From Bacteroidia bacterium (GTDB lineage Bacteria; Bacteroidota; Bacteroidia; AKYH767-A; OLB10), in contig JAGOJO010000022.1 in assembly GCA_017995075.1 (NCBI GenBank), positions 1 through 36,583 on the forward strand: a stretch of 36,583 nt of DNA, in the 5' to 3' direction. The stretch's first letter is position 1; each line of letters opens with the position of its first letter. Below are positions 8,972 through 16,830 of the stretch, one piece after another. A program made the position numbers and the translations under genes. The notes beneath the pieces were generated by a model. That model searched no databases. It was not told the origin of the DNA and saw only the letters and a list, made by a program, of their open reading frames with translations.

Positions 8972-9847
8972 TTACAACATCTGCAAACGAGGAGCAAAAG
9001 CCCATTCCAAAAACTGGGGCATCACCTCCGCCCAGGTATCCTCATGATGACGGCCACCTTGCACCTCTACATACTCCACATCCTTTCCACGTTCGTAGCC
9101 CAGTTGTTCTAATTCAGCAATAACATCCAGTGTATCTTCGATAGCGTCGATGATACCATTATTATTCCGGTCGGACATTTCATCCTCCGTACCACATTGA
9201 AACCAGAAACGCTGATTACTTTTTGAATCGGTACTTCGAACAATACGATGCATAATCCGATCGGCTGTATCATCATACCCTTCATTATACCCTTTACTTC
9301 TCCACCAAAAAGAACCGGAAAAGACACCTGCAGTACCGAAGATATGCGGGTAATTCCATGCAATATCAAATGCCGACAATCCACCCAATGAAAAACCGGC
9401 AATTGCTGTAGATGCTGCACCTTCAGCCACGCGGAAATTTTTCTTCAACAATGGCAACAGCTCATTCACTACAAATCGGGAATACTTCAACGCCTTATCG
9501 CCTCTGCTTTTATAATCCGGAACACCGGATACACCATACTCCTGCAAACGGTTATGTGCATGGACACCACAAACTATCAGTGGCGGAATTTTATTTTCTT
9601 TATACAATTCCAATAACGCCTCTTTGATTTTAACCTTCATCATGGATTGCCCATCATTCAAAATCAGCAAACGAAAATTAAACTGAGGAGTTTCTTCATA
9701 CCAAGGAGGAAGAAGAATTTCCATTTTCACACGATGACGTAACGCCGCAGAATAAAAATCTTCTATAAAAACTGAACGCAGAATTTTTTTTGGTTCAGTC
9801 GATTTCTCTTCTTTACGGCGATTATTTTTCTTTTCGGGCAAACTCAT
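8972..9847 (-). CDS. Esterase of the enterochelin-esterase/esterase D-like alpha/beta hydrolase group
   Basis: A 291-residue alpha/beta hydrolase. The nucleophile elbow GFSLGG places the catalytic serine at residue 153. The HH pair in GGRHHEDTW (265-272) supplies the histidine, and the acid is probably in CGTEDE (218-223). There is no signal peptide; the first 20 residues are lysine- and glutamate-rich, so it is probably cytoplasmic. A 12-residue segment starting at Asp226 (DRNNNGIIDAIE) fits the EF-hand calcium loop at positions 1, 3, 5, 6, 8 and 12. The natural substrate is unknown: Fes-like esterases, carbohydrate acetyl esterases and S-formylglutathione hydrolases share this fold. Its -7 box lies 20 bases upstream. 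Confidence 0.8.
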   Translation of the reverse strand: MSLPEKKNNRRKEEKSTEPKKILRSVFIEDFYSAALRHRVKMEILLPPWYEETPQFNFRLLILNDGQSMMKVKIKEALLELYKENKIPPLIVCGVHAHNRLQEYGVSGVPDYKSRGDKALKYSRFVVNELLPLLKKNFRVAEGAASTAIAGFSLGGLSAFDIAWNYPHIFGTAGVFSGSFWWRSKGYNEGYDDTADRIMHRIVRSTDSKSNQRFWFQCGTEDEMSDRNNNGIIDAIEDTLDVIAELEQLGYERGKDVEYVEVQGGRHHEDTWAEVMPQFLEWAFAPRLQML

Positions 9848-9866
9848 GGAACAGGTTAGATGACGA

Positions 9867-9874
9867 CAAAAATA
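9867..9874 (-). promoter_or_regulatory. -7 box upstream of the esterase gene
   Basis: On the minus strand the sequence reads TATTTTTG, a full match to TAnnTTTG, 20 bases from the ATG. A TTTG lies upstream at 9890-9893, but the spacing is only 15 bases, so the -33 element is doubtful. Confidence 0.4.
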
Positions 9875-9947
9875 CAGTACTCACTTTCTCAAAGTTAGGA
9901 AAACAGCGTCAATTACGTTCAGTTAAGAACAAATCACTGTGAATACC

Positions 9948-10559
9948 TTAACGGGTAACAGGCTTGTATACCAGATCGCCCCGTTCTATTTGCTGAACAA
10001 TTGCTTCAATCAGGGCATCATCGCCGGCAGCATCGTACTCACTTTTCAAATTGGAACCGAACAGACGGGCAAGACCCTGCCAGAAAAACGCCTGCAACGA
10101 TCCTCTTAATTCTTTCACCAGATGATAAGAAGTTGAACCGGTTTCCCTGTCGATCAGTTTAATCAGAATCCGTCCTTGGGTAACGGTTAATTTTTTTAAG
10201 TCTTTCTCGAATTGCTTTTTCAAGAGAGCTTCCTCCTGTTTAATAAATTTCTTTCTCGCCCTTTCATTAGGAATATTGGCGATACTATCATTGATATATT
10301 TCAACTGAGTTGCTGCCAGTTTCGCATAGGGATATGCCCGTAAAACATCTCTTTTCAGTTTCAGATAGGCTTTCAGACGCGCTGCAGCTTCCGGAGATAT
10401 GGTCTCATAAATGACTACAGGAGCCATGTGTGCGAGAGGAATAGTATCGCCATCCACTACGGTTCCCAACATCCGGTATCTTCCATCGGGCATTAGCACC
10501 TGTGCATCGGCATTACCGGCCAGGAGAATAAAGAGCAGTACAATGCAATATCTAATCAT
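9948..10559 (-). CDS. DUF4294 domain-containing secreted protein
   Basis: A Bacteroidota-specific family of unknown function. I start it at the ATG at 10559, because that opens with a clean signal peptide (MIRYCIVLLFILLAG...ADAQ, cleavage near residue 20). A TTG at 10589 would add ten polar residues in front. The mature protein has the family pattern VVDGDTIPLAHMAPVVIYE (35-53), which sets the assignment. A long helical, lysine-rich middle follows (about 55-135), then a conserved tail with LIDRETGSTSYHLVKELRGS. Location is probably periplasmic. It lies just downstream of accC on the same strand, 32 bases beyond its stop, and may be co-transcribed with it. No function should be assigned. Confidence 0.78.
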   Translation of the reverse strand: MIRYCIVLLFILLAGNADAQVLMPDGRYRMLGTVVDGDTIPLAHMAPVVIYETISPEAAARLKAYLKLKRDVLRAYPYAKLAATQLKYINDSIANIPNERARKKFIKQEEALLKKQFEKDLKKLTVTQGRILIKLIDRETGSTSYHLVKELRGSLQAFFWQGLARLFGSNLKSEYDAAGDDALIEAIVQQIERGDLVYKPVTR

Positions 10560-10591
10560 AATATGCAGTCTGACCCAATTATGTGCCAAAC

Positions 10592-12085
10592 TCAGGATCT
10601 ATTCAATTTCCAGGCGGAAAATCCCCCAACCTGAGGATCAGAATTAGTGACAGCAGCAACATTTCCTTTGGATTGAAGTTCCTTCGACACTAAGGCCGCC
10701 GCCAACAACTCATCTTCATCGAATACCGGCTTCAGGACTTCCGGTGTAAAATAAAGTTTCACGAAGTTGGTATCAAAGTTTCCGCTGGTAAAAGCTTCAT
10801 GCTTCATTACGTAGCTGCAGAATGGAAGTGTAGTTTCGCAGCCAACAATAGTATATTCATCAATTGCACGAATCATGCGCTGAATAGCCTGCTCTCTGTT
10901 CTCACCCCAGGTAATCAATTTCGCAATCATCGGATCATAATAAATCGGAATATCCATTCCTTCCTCAAATCCATCATCCACTCTGACCCCTGTTCCTTGA
11001 GGACGCTTATATCTTTTCAGATTGCCAATATCGGGCAAGAAGTTATTGGTTGGATCTTCTGCGTATACACGAACTTCCACTGCATGGCCGTTAATTTTCA
11101 GATCTTCCTGACGGAAAGAAATTGGATGACCTTCCGCAATATGTATTTGTTCCTTTACCAGATCAACACCGGTAATCATTTCCGTAACCGGATGTTCTAC
11201 CTGCAGTCGGGTATTCATCTCCAGGAAATAAAAATTTAGTTTTTCATCCATCAGAAATTCAACAGTACCCGCTCCCACATAATTACAGGCCTTCGCCACA
11301 AGGACAGCACACTCACCCATTGCTTTTCTGATAGCCGGCGTCAAAACAGAACTTGGGGCTTCCTCTACCACTTTCTGATGACGACGCTGAACTGAGCATT
11401 CCCTTTCAAAAAGGTACACCACATTCCCATGGGTATCGCCCAACACCTGAATTTCGATGTGACGAGGAGAGCCAACATATCTTTCAATAAATACAGAACC
11501 ATCGCCGAATGCAGACATTGCTTCACTCACCGCTCTCTGTAACATTTCTTCAAACTGATCTTCCTGCTCCACAATCCGCATTCCTTTACCCCCACCACCG
11601 GCTGAAGCTTTGATCAGGATCGGGAAGCCCACTTCTTTTGCTACTTTTTTCGCCTCCTGAATATCGCTGATTGCATAATCGGTGCCCGGAACAAGAGGGA
11701 TATTATATTGTTTCGCAGCAGCCTTCGCAGCCAGTTTACTGCCCATCATCTCCATAGCTTCGGGAGAGGGTCCGATCAGCACAAGTCCCTGCTTCTTCAC
11801 TTCGCGGGCAAAAACAGCATTCTCCGACAAGAATCCATAACCCGGATGGATGGCCTGTGCTCCGGTCCGAAGTGCAGCATCAATGATTTTATCAATTACC
11901 AGATAACTCTGATTAGAAGGAGCCGGACCGATTAAAACTGCTTCATCCGCATAACGGACATGCAAGGCATTTCGATCTGCCTCCGAATAAACAGCTACTG
12001 TTTTAATTCCCATTTCACGGGCAGTACGCATAATTCGCAAGGCGATTTCACCACGATTGGCAACGAGGATTTTGGTAAATTTCAT
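10592..12085 (-). CDS. accC: Biotin carboxylase subunit of acetyl-CoA (acyl-CoA) carboxylase
   Basis: An ATP-grasp enzyme that carboxylates the biotin on the carrier protein, the first half-reaction of acetyl-CoA carboxylase. The glycine-rich ATP loop KASAGGGGKG is at residues 159-168. The catalytic motif RLQVEHPVTE is at 293-302, with Arg293, Gln295 and Glu297 matching E. coli Arg292, Gln294 and Glu296. The protein has 497 residues against about 450 in E. coli. The extra 45-50 residues at the C-terminus carry no biotinyl MKM motif, so this is not a fused carrier. Neither accB nor a carboxyltransferase gene is adjacent, so the partner must be elsewhere. A propionyl-CoA carboxylase alpha role is the main alternative. 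Confidence 0.92.
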   Translation of the reverse strand: MKFTKILVANRGEIALRIMRTAREMGIKTVAVYSEADRNALHVRYADEAVLIGPAPSNQSYLVIDKIIDAALRTGAQAIHPGYGFLSENAVFAREVKKQGLVLIGPSPEAMEMMGSKLAAKAAAKQYNIPLVPGTDYAISDIQEAKKVAKEVGFPILIKASAGGGGKGMRIVEQEDQFEEMLQRAVSEAMSAFGDGSVFIERYVGSPRHIEIQVLGDTHGNVVYLFERECSVQRRHQKVVEEAPSSVLTPAIRKAMGECAVLVAKACNYVGAGTVEFLMDEKLNFYFLEMNTRLQVEHPVTEMITGVDLVKEQIHIAEGHPISFRQEDLKINGHAVEVRVYAEDPTNNFLPDIGNLKRYKRPQGTGVRVDDGFEEGMDIPIYYDPMIAKLITWGENREQAIQRMIRAIDEYTIVGCETTLPFCSYVMKHEAFTSGNFDTNFVKLYFTPEVLKPVFDEDELLAAALVSKELQSKGNVAAVTNSDPQVGGFSAWKLNRS

Positions 12086-12181
12086 GGGATAAAACTAATA
12101 ACTATCCTCTAAATTTTAAAGATTGGAATAGTCTGATTTCAGCTATTTCTCCACAACCAAACGCCAAAAACGACAGGAATA

Positions 12182-12856
12182 TTACTTAGCTGCTTGTCCC
12201 AACAACTCCTTTGCCTTCTCTTTTGATACCTGGCGAGAAGGATCGTCCTTTGAAGGCATTGTTCCAAAGAGATAATCCCAACAAGGATTTGAAACCCCAA
12301 AAGCCGAATCTTCCGACTTATAATGATGCAAGGCATGGTGTGTCCATAAAAACTTCAGGAAATGAGCAGGCGGACGATATCTGTGTACTGCATAATGAAC
12401 CAACAGATACGTTGAGTATCCGCTAAGGAATCCCGGGAAAAACAATAGAACATATTTCCCCGAAAGCATTGAAAAAAAACCATAAAAGATCAATGCAATA
12501 AACACTGACAACACAGGCGGCATTACCAATCGATCTTTATCACGCGGAAACTCATGATGAACTCCATGCACTTTGTATTTAAACGCCAATTGCTTTTCTG
12601 TTACAGCATGAAAATGAAAGACCCAACGATGAATGGCATATTCTACGAATGAAAAAGTCAGTAAACCCAATGGAAACATATAACTCAGTTTCCAAAACTC
12701 AATCTCGGGTCTGCCTCCTGCATAGATCAGAAGAGCGATTGAAATAATAAAATACAGTGAAACCGGAATCGCAAAATGTGTCCGTGTCAAAGCCTCCAGA
12801 AACCTGTTCCGGAAAAGCGAGGTGGTACCTTTGTTTTTAACTTCGTAGGATCTCAT
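12182..12856 (-). CDS. Fatty acid hydroxylase / sterol desaturase family membrane enzyme
   Basis: A 224-residue integral membrane di-iron enzyme. The histidine clusters needed for iron binding are visible: HRWVFHFH (76-83), HGVHH (97-101), HYAVH (154-158) and WTHHALHHYK (171-180). Hydrophobic segments lie at about 30-46, 58-72, 112-130 and 135-155. The spacing of the histidines resembles the fatty acid 2-hydroxylase branch (FA2H/Scs7-like without the cytochrome b5 domain). The product may be a 2-hydroxy fatty acid for sphingolipids or lipid A, which occur in Bacteroidota; this is inferred. It is a single gene with a -7 box upstream, followed by accC on the same strand after 96 bases in which I see no hairpin. 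Confidence 0.87.
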   Translation of the reverse strand: MRSYEVKNKGTTSLFRNRFLEALTRTHFAIPVSLYFIISIALLIYAGGRPEIEFWKLSYMFPLGLLTFSFVEYAIHRWVFHFHAVTEKQLAFKYKVHGVHHEFPRDKDRLVMPPVLSVFIALIFYGFFSMLSGKYVLLFFPGFLSGYSTYLLVHYAVHRYRPPAHFLKFLWTHHALHHYKSEDSAFGVSNPCWDYLFGTMPSKDDPSRQVSKEKAKELLGQAAK

Positions 12857-12875
12857 TGAAAAGAAATGATTGAAG

Positions 12876-12883
12876 CAAATATA
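12876..12883 (-). promoter_or_regulatory. -7 box upstream of the fatty acid hydroxylase
   Basis: On the minus strand the sequence is TATATTTG, a full match to TAnnTTTG, 20 bases from the ATG at 12856. No clear -33 element was found. Confidence 0.45.
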
Positions 12884-12968
12884 GAAGGCAGTTCAGTAAA
12901 AGTACGAACGATTGAGGAGGCTAAATATTCTATTCAGGCTCTAAATTCTTTGCTTCCTCCCTTAAATG

Positions 12969-12999
12969 AAGAAAGCCCCCGTCATCCGGAGGCTTTCTT
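12969..12999 (-). terminator. Terminator hairpin downstream of sucC
   Basis: A 13-position stem (12969-12981 with 12987-12999, one mismatch) encloses a 5-base loop. It starts 18 bases beyond the sucC stop on the minus strand. The U-tract on that strand is mixed (TTTCTT is part of the arm), so termination efficiency is uncertain. Confidence 0.65.
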
Positions 13000-13016
13000 A
13001 TAATTATTTAGGCTGA

Positions 13017-14207
13017 TTATCCGACAACTTTCTGTACCAGATCAGCAGCTTCTTTCAATTCAATAGCGGAGGAAACTTTGAGTCCGCTCTGATCAATCAG
13101 TTTTTTCGCTTCGTCAGCATTGGTTCCCTGCAAACGTACGATGATAGGAACCGGAATTTCACCGATATTATTATAGGCATCAACAATTCCCTGAGCTACA
13201 CGATCGCAACGCACGATTCCACCGAAGATATTCACAAGAATAGCCTTCACATTCGGATCCTTGAGGATAATACGAAACGCCTGTTCTACACGAGCTGCGT
13301 TTGCGGTACCGCCTACGTCCAGGAAGTTAGCAGGTTCACCGCCGGCCAGCTTAATGATATCCATGGTAGCCATTGCCAATCCAGCACCATTCACCATGCA
13401 ACCAACGTTACCATCCAGTTTCACGTAATTGAGGTTATGCTCCCCTGCTTCCACTTCAGTAGGATCTTCTTCAAGCACATCGCGGAGAGCAGCATAATCC
13501 GGGTGACGGAACAAACCGTTTTCATCCAGATCTACTTTAGCATCAACCGCGATAATTTTATCATCTGAAGTCTTGAGAACCGGGTTAATTTCAAACAATG
13601 CTGAATCAGTCTCAACATACGCCTTATATAAAGCCGACACAAAGCGGGTCATTTCTTTGAATGCATTTCCGCTCAAACCAAGGTTAAAAGCGATTTTACG
13701 GGCTTGAAATGCCTGAAGTCCTACTTTAGGATCAACTTCCTCCTTGAAAATACGTTCTGGCGTTTTTTCTGCCACTTCTTCGATATCCATACCGCCCTCG
13801 GTTGAATACATAATGATATTGCGACCGGTTTGGCGATTCAGCAATACACTCATATAGAACTCGGCAGTTGGATTAGCACCCGGATAATAGACATCCTGCG
13901 CAACCAATACCTTATGTACTTTCTTTCCTGCAGCTGTAGTTTGAGGAGTTACCAGGTTCATTCCGATGATCTGGCCTGCCTTTTCCTTCACTTCGTCCAG
14001 ATTCTTTGCCAATTTCACACCGCCGCCTTTTCCGCGACCACCTGCGTGGATTTGCGCCTTCACCACCCACCATTGAGTGCCGGTTTGTTCGCTAAGTTTT
14101 TTGGCCGCTTCTACCGCCTGATCAGCTGTTTCCGCTACAATCCCTTCCTGGATGGCAACACCGAAACTTTTCAGAATCTGTTTACCCTGGTATTCGTGTA
14201 AATTCAT
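13017..14207 (-). CDS. sucC: Succinyl-CoA synthetase (ADP-forming), beta subunit
   Basis: The ATP-grasp subunit of the TCA-cycle enzyme that converts succinyl-CoA to succinate with ATP formation. The 396 residues compare with 388 in E. coli. It begins with the canonical [12 protein letters not shown]. The ATP-binding glycine-rich segment [10 protein letters not shown] is at about residues 53-62. The C-terminal ligase domain has [13 protein letters not shown], the phosphohistidine-interacting loop, at about 334-346. The alpha subunit gene sucD is not in the window; the two are often unlinked in Bacteroidota (from memory). The gene is bounded by a -7 box upstream and a hairpin downstream, so it is likely monocistronic. 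Confidence 0.96.
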   Translation of the reverse strand: MNLHEYQGKQILKSFGVAIQEGIVAETADQAVEAAKKLSEQTGTQWWVVKAQIHAGGRGKGGGVKLAKNLDEVKEKAGQIIGMNLVTPQTTAAGKKVHKVLVAQDVYYPGANPTAEFYMSVLLNRQTGRNIIMYSTEGGMDIEEVAEKTPERIFKEEVDPKVGLQAFQARKIAFNLGLSGNAFKEMTRFVSALYKAYVETDSALFEINPVLKTSDDKIIAVDAKVDLDENGLFRHPDYAALRDVLEEDPTEVEAGEHNLNYVKLDGNVGCMVNGAGLAMATMDIIKLAGGEPANFLDVGGTANAARVEQAFRIILKDPNVKAILVNIFGGIVRCDRVAQGIVDAYNNIGEIPVPIIVRLQGTNADEAKKLIDQSGLKVSSAIELKEAADLVQKVVG

Positions 14208-14228
14208 AAGGTTCTATTATTTGCGCTG

Positions 14229-14236
14229 CAAAAATA
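14229..14236 (-). promoter_or_regulatory. -7 box upstream of sucC
   Basis: TATTTTTG on the minus strand matches TAnnTTTG and lies 22 bases before the sucC ATG. A -33 element at the right spacing is not evident. Confidence 0.4.
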
Positions 14237-14354
14237 ATGAAATGACCATAACCCGGGACATTTCAACCTTTTATTAGAGACAAAGAATATCAACAGGTTA
14301 CAAAATAATGTTCATAGAATATGATTCTACGACAAATGTCCGTTTAGTTTAGCT

Positions 14355-14362
14355 TACTTTTG
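14355..14362 (+). promoter_or_regulatory. -7 box upstream of bcp
   Basis: TACTTTTG matches TAnnTTTG and ends 15 bases before the ATG at 14378. An upstream TTG at 14360 lies inside this box, which argues that translation starts at the ATG rather than at the TTG. Confidence 0.45.
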
Positions 14363-14377
14363 TGCACAGATATCTCT

Positions 14378-14860
14378 ATGGAAAGCATCAGTCACTTAAA
14401 ACCCGGGAAGAAAGCCCCCGCTCTCAAGGGCAAAGATCAGGAAGGAAACACCGTTGCATTAAGTGACTACTCCGGCAAAAAAGTAATTCTCTTTTTTTAC
14501 CCCCGGGATATGACCCCAACCTGCACCACTCAGGTTTGCAATCTGCGGGACCACCACACCATCCTTCTTAAAGAGGGCTATCGGATAATTGGTGTTAGCG
14601 CCGACGATCATCACCAACACAAGAAGTTTGCTGCGCTGAACAAGTTACCCTATCCATTGGTTGCTGACCCGGATTTCAAGATTGTGAAGAAATACGGTGT
14701 TTGGGGAGAGAAAGTCCTGCATGGAAAAACGTTCACCGGAATCCACCGAACCACTTTCATTATTGACGAAGCCGGTATTATTAAACATATCATACCGAAG
14801 GTGAAATCTGCAGATCATGCAGCCCAAATCATGGAGCTAATCGAGCAGGACAAAGAATAA
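14378..14860 (+). CDS. bcp: Thiol peroxidase of the BCP/PrxQ type
   Basis: Reduces hydrogen peroxide and organic peroxides using thioredoxin. From the ATG at 14378 it has 160 residues. The active-site stretch YPRDMTPTCTTQVCNLRD (41-58) has the peroxidatic cysteine at 49 and the resolving cysteine at 54. The five-residue spacing is that of the atypical 2-Cys E. coli Bcp. The rest (GVSADDHHQHKKFA, PLVADPDFKIVKKYGVWG, RTTFIID) follows the family. A TTG six codons upstream is also in frame but sits in the predicted -7 box. The gene is divergent from sucC and ends 3 bases from the convergent prmC. Confidence 0.94.
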   Translation: MESISHLKPGKKAPALKGKDQEGNTVALSDYSGKKVILFFYPRDMTPTCTTQVCNLRDHHTILLKEGYRIIGVSADDHHQHKKFAALNKLPYPLVADPDFKIVKKYGVWGEKVLHGKTFTGIHRTTFIIDEAGIIKHIIPKVKSADHAAQIMELIEQDKE

Positions 14861-14863
14861 ATT

Positions 14864-15718
14864 CTACCAGTTAACAGCTGAAACAAAGCGATCATTGCCG
14901 CTCATATCGTGGTATATTCTGACATCAGAATAACCCTTCTGTTCCAGCATTTCTGCTACTTCTTCGCCATGCGCCCTGTTTATCTCGAACCAGAGTCGTC
15001 CACCCTTTTTTAGTTGCTGACTGCTAAAATCAGCGATAATCCGGTAAAATAACAAAGGCTCATCATCCGGAACAAAGAGAGCGAGATGCGGCTCAAACTT
15101 CACCACATTGGGATGCATTTCATTTATTTCCTCCATGCGAACATAAGGCGGATTGGAAACAATCACCTCGAATAAAGGTAAATCGCTTTCCGGACAATTC
15201 TCCTCCAGCACATTCCACTTAAAGATGTTTAGCGGCAACGACAACACACGACTGTTTTCAGCTGCCAACTCCAGGGCCACATCGCTCACATCAGCTGCAA
15301 AAACTTTTGCCGAAGTAAAATGATGTTTCAAGGCCAATGCAATACACCCACTACCGCAACAAATATCCAGCAGATTCGCCTCCTCCGGCAGTGAATAATC
15401 CTGAATAAAAGAAACCAGTTCTTCGGTTTCAGGACGAGGGATCAGCACATCACCGGAAACGAGAATTTTCAGGTCGTGAAACCATGTATATCCCAAAACG
15501 TGCTGCACCGGTTCGCCGGTCTTTAATCGCACAAGATCCTTTTCCAGCACAGACAATTGTTCATCCGGCAGCTCACGGTCTTCCTGAAAACGGAGTTCAC
15601 TAAATGACAATTTCAATCTTTCCTGCAACAAGAGTTTAACCAAAGCATTGACTTCTGCGCTATCATACACCTCTGCCAATTCATTCTTACACTTTTCAGA
15701 AAATGCAGCTATCTTCAT
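14864..15718 (-). CDS. prmC: Release factor glutamine methyltransferase PrmC (HemK)
   Basis: Methylates the glutamine of the GGQ motif in RF1 and RF2 using S-adenosylmethionine. I start it at the ATG at 15718 (284 residues, MKIAAFSEKC), because the longer frame to 15796 runs into the start of the divergent ribD. The N-terminal helical domain ends with VLIPRPETEELV (91-102). The SAM loop reads LLDICCGSGCIAL (116-128), where most homologues have GTGSG. The catalytic NPPY is at 189-192. Together with prfC it makes the second translation-termination gene in the window, but the two are unlinked in transcription. Confidence 0.95.
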   Translation of the reverse strand: MKIAAFSEKCKNELAEVYDSAEVNALVKLLLQERLKLSFSELRFQEDRELPDEQLSVLEKDLVRLKTGEPVQHVLGYTWFHDLKILVSGDVLIPRPETEELVSFIQDYSLPEEANLLDICCGSGCIALALKHHFTSAKVFAADVSDVALELAAENSRVLSLPLNIFKWNVLEENCPESDLPLFEVIVSNPPYVRMEEINEMHPNVVKFEPHLALFVPDDEPLLFYRIIADFSSQQLKKGGRLWFEINRAHGEEVAEMLEQKGYSDVRIYHDMSGNDRFVSAVNW

Positions 15719-15771
15719 AAGACAAATATAACAGATTTCTTTTTTTAGAAGTTCTATTCGGCGGGAACTGC

Positions 15772-15779
15772 TATTTTTG
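15772..15779 (+). promoter_or_regulatory. -7 box upstream of the ribD operon
   Basis: TATTTTTG matches TAnnTTTG and ends 10 bases before the ribD ATG, giving a very short leader. The -33 region is T-rich (around 15738-15746) but lacks an exact TTTG. There is no room for an FMN riboswitch. Confidence 0.45.
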
Positions 15780-15789
15780 CACACCTTCC

Positions 15790-16830
15790 ATGACAAATCA
15801 CTCCACCTTCATTCAACGCTGCATTCAACTTGCCCGACTAGGCAATGGCAACACGGCTCCAAATCCGTTGGTGGGATCAGTGATTGTAAAGGAAGATAAA
15901 ATAATCGGCGAAGGATATCATCAACAATATGGCGGTCCACATGCAGAAGTTGAAGCTATCAACAATGTAAAAAATCAGGATGATCTTTTAACGAGTACAA
16001 TTTATGTCAATCTCGAGCCGTGTTCACATCATGGAAAAACTCCTCCTTGTGCAGATTTGATTATTTCGAAAAGAATTCCACGTGTGGTCATCGGCATGCA
16101 GGATCCGTTTGCACAAGTGAATGGAGAAGGCATCCGTAAATTAAAATCTGCAGGCATCGAAGTTATCACCGGCATAGAAGAAGAGGCTTGTAGGGAACTC
16201 AATAAACGATTTATCACCTTCCATGAAAAAAAGCGGCCGTACATCATTTTGAAATGGGCCGAAACTGCTGATAAAAAAGCAGGACTTCCAGACAGAGAAG
16301 TACGAATCAGCAATGAGCAAACTCGACTTCTCACACATCAGTGGAGACATGAAGAACAAGCCATCCTTGTCGGAGCGGGCACTGTTCTTTGCGACAACCC
16401 AAATCTTACCACCACTGCCTATCCCGGAAAATCCCCTATCCGTTTACTGGCTGATCCATCCGGAAGACTCAGTGACCAACATCATTTAAATGTATTTGAT
16501 AATTCGGTCCGCACGATAGTCATCACAAATGCTTCCAACGTTTCATATAAAAACGCTGAAGTAATTAAAACTGATCCATCGGGAAATTATCTGGAACAGC
16601 TTCTGCATCATCTTTACCAACTAGGAATTCAATCGCTACTTGCCGAAGGAGGCCCCAGACTTCACCAACTTTTTCTGGATTCAGGTCAATGGGATGAATG
16701 CAGGATTTTTTCGGCAGAACATTCACTTCCCGAAGGTATACCCGCAGCAACAGCACCAGAAGGCGAACCGACAATCAGTTTCATAGGCGACAATATTCTC
16801 AGGGAATATAAAAACTCACAAAGCAAATGA
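15790..16830 (+). CDS. ribD: Bifunctional riboflavin biosynthesis deaminase/reductase RibD
   Basis: Performs the second and third steps after GTP cyclohydrolase II in riboflavin synthesis. The N-terminal deaminase domain has the zinc motifs HAE (51-53) and PCSHHGKTPPC (77-87, cysteines 78 and 87) and the opening PNPLVGSVIV. The C-terminal reductase domain starts near LKWAETADKKAG (154-165) and includes VGAGTVLCDNP and LAEGGPRLHQ. Many homologues have a glycine after the aspartate of that first motif; here it is lysine. The length of 346 residues is usual. It leads a four-gene operon; the next ATG overlaps its stop by 4 bases. The lumazine synthase gene ribH lies about 8 kb downstream. Confidence 0.95.
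   Translation: MTNHSTFIQRCIQLARLGNGNTAPNPLVGSVIVKEDKIIGEGYHQQYGGPHAEVEAINNVKNQDDLLTSTIYVNLEPCSHHGKTPPCADLIISKRIPRVVIGMQDPFAQVNGEGIRKLKSAGIEVITGIEEEACRELNKRFITFHEKKRPYIILKWAETADKKAGLPDREVRISNEQTRLLTHQWRHEEQAILVGAGTVLCDNPNLTTTAYPGKSPIRLLADPSGRLSDQHHLNVFDNSVRTIVITNASNVSYKNAEVIKTDPSGNYLEQLLHHLYQLGIQSLLAEGGPRLHQLFLDSGQWDECRIFSAEHSLPEGIPAATAPEGEPTISFIGDNILREYKNSQSK

Larger units (their letters stand above)
12866..13003 (+). other. Possible 45-codon small ORF (doubtful)
   Basis: An ATG at 12866 opens a 45-codon frame (beginning MIEANIEGSSVKVRT) that ends at TAA 13001-13003, preceded by the purine-rich GAAAAGAA. It lies in the gap between the hydroxylase and sucC genes. Its last third is the sucC terminator hairpin and its start overlaps the -7 box of the hydroxylase on the other strand. 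No homologue comes to mind. It is more likely chance than a gene. Confidence 0.15.

Noticed and set aside
10799..11239. 146-codon open frame antisense to accC
   Set aside because: It lies wholly inside a strongly conserved gene on the other strand, with no family resemblance and no start signal.
14360..14377. TTG start of bcp at 14360
   Set aside because: It lies inside the predicted -7 promoter box, so the ATG at 14378 is the more likely start.
15721..15789. FMN riboswitch upstream of ribD or ribH
   Set aside because: The ribD leader is only about 10 bases after the -7 box and ribH follows the TPR gene by 7 bases. No RFN-type conserved helices are visible.
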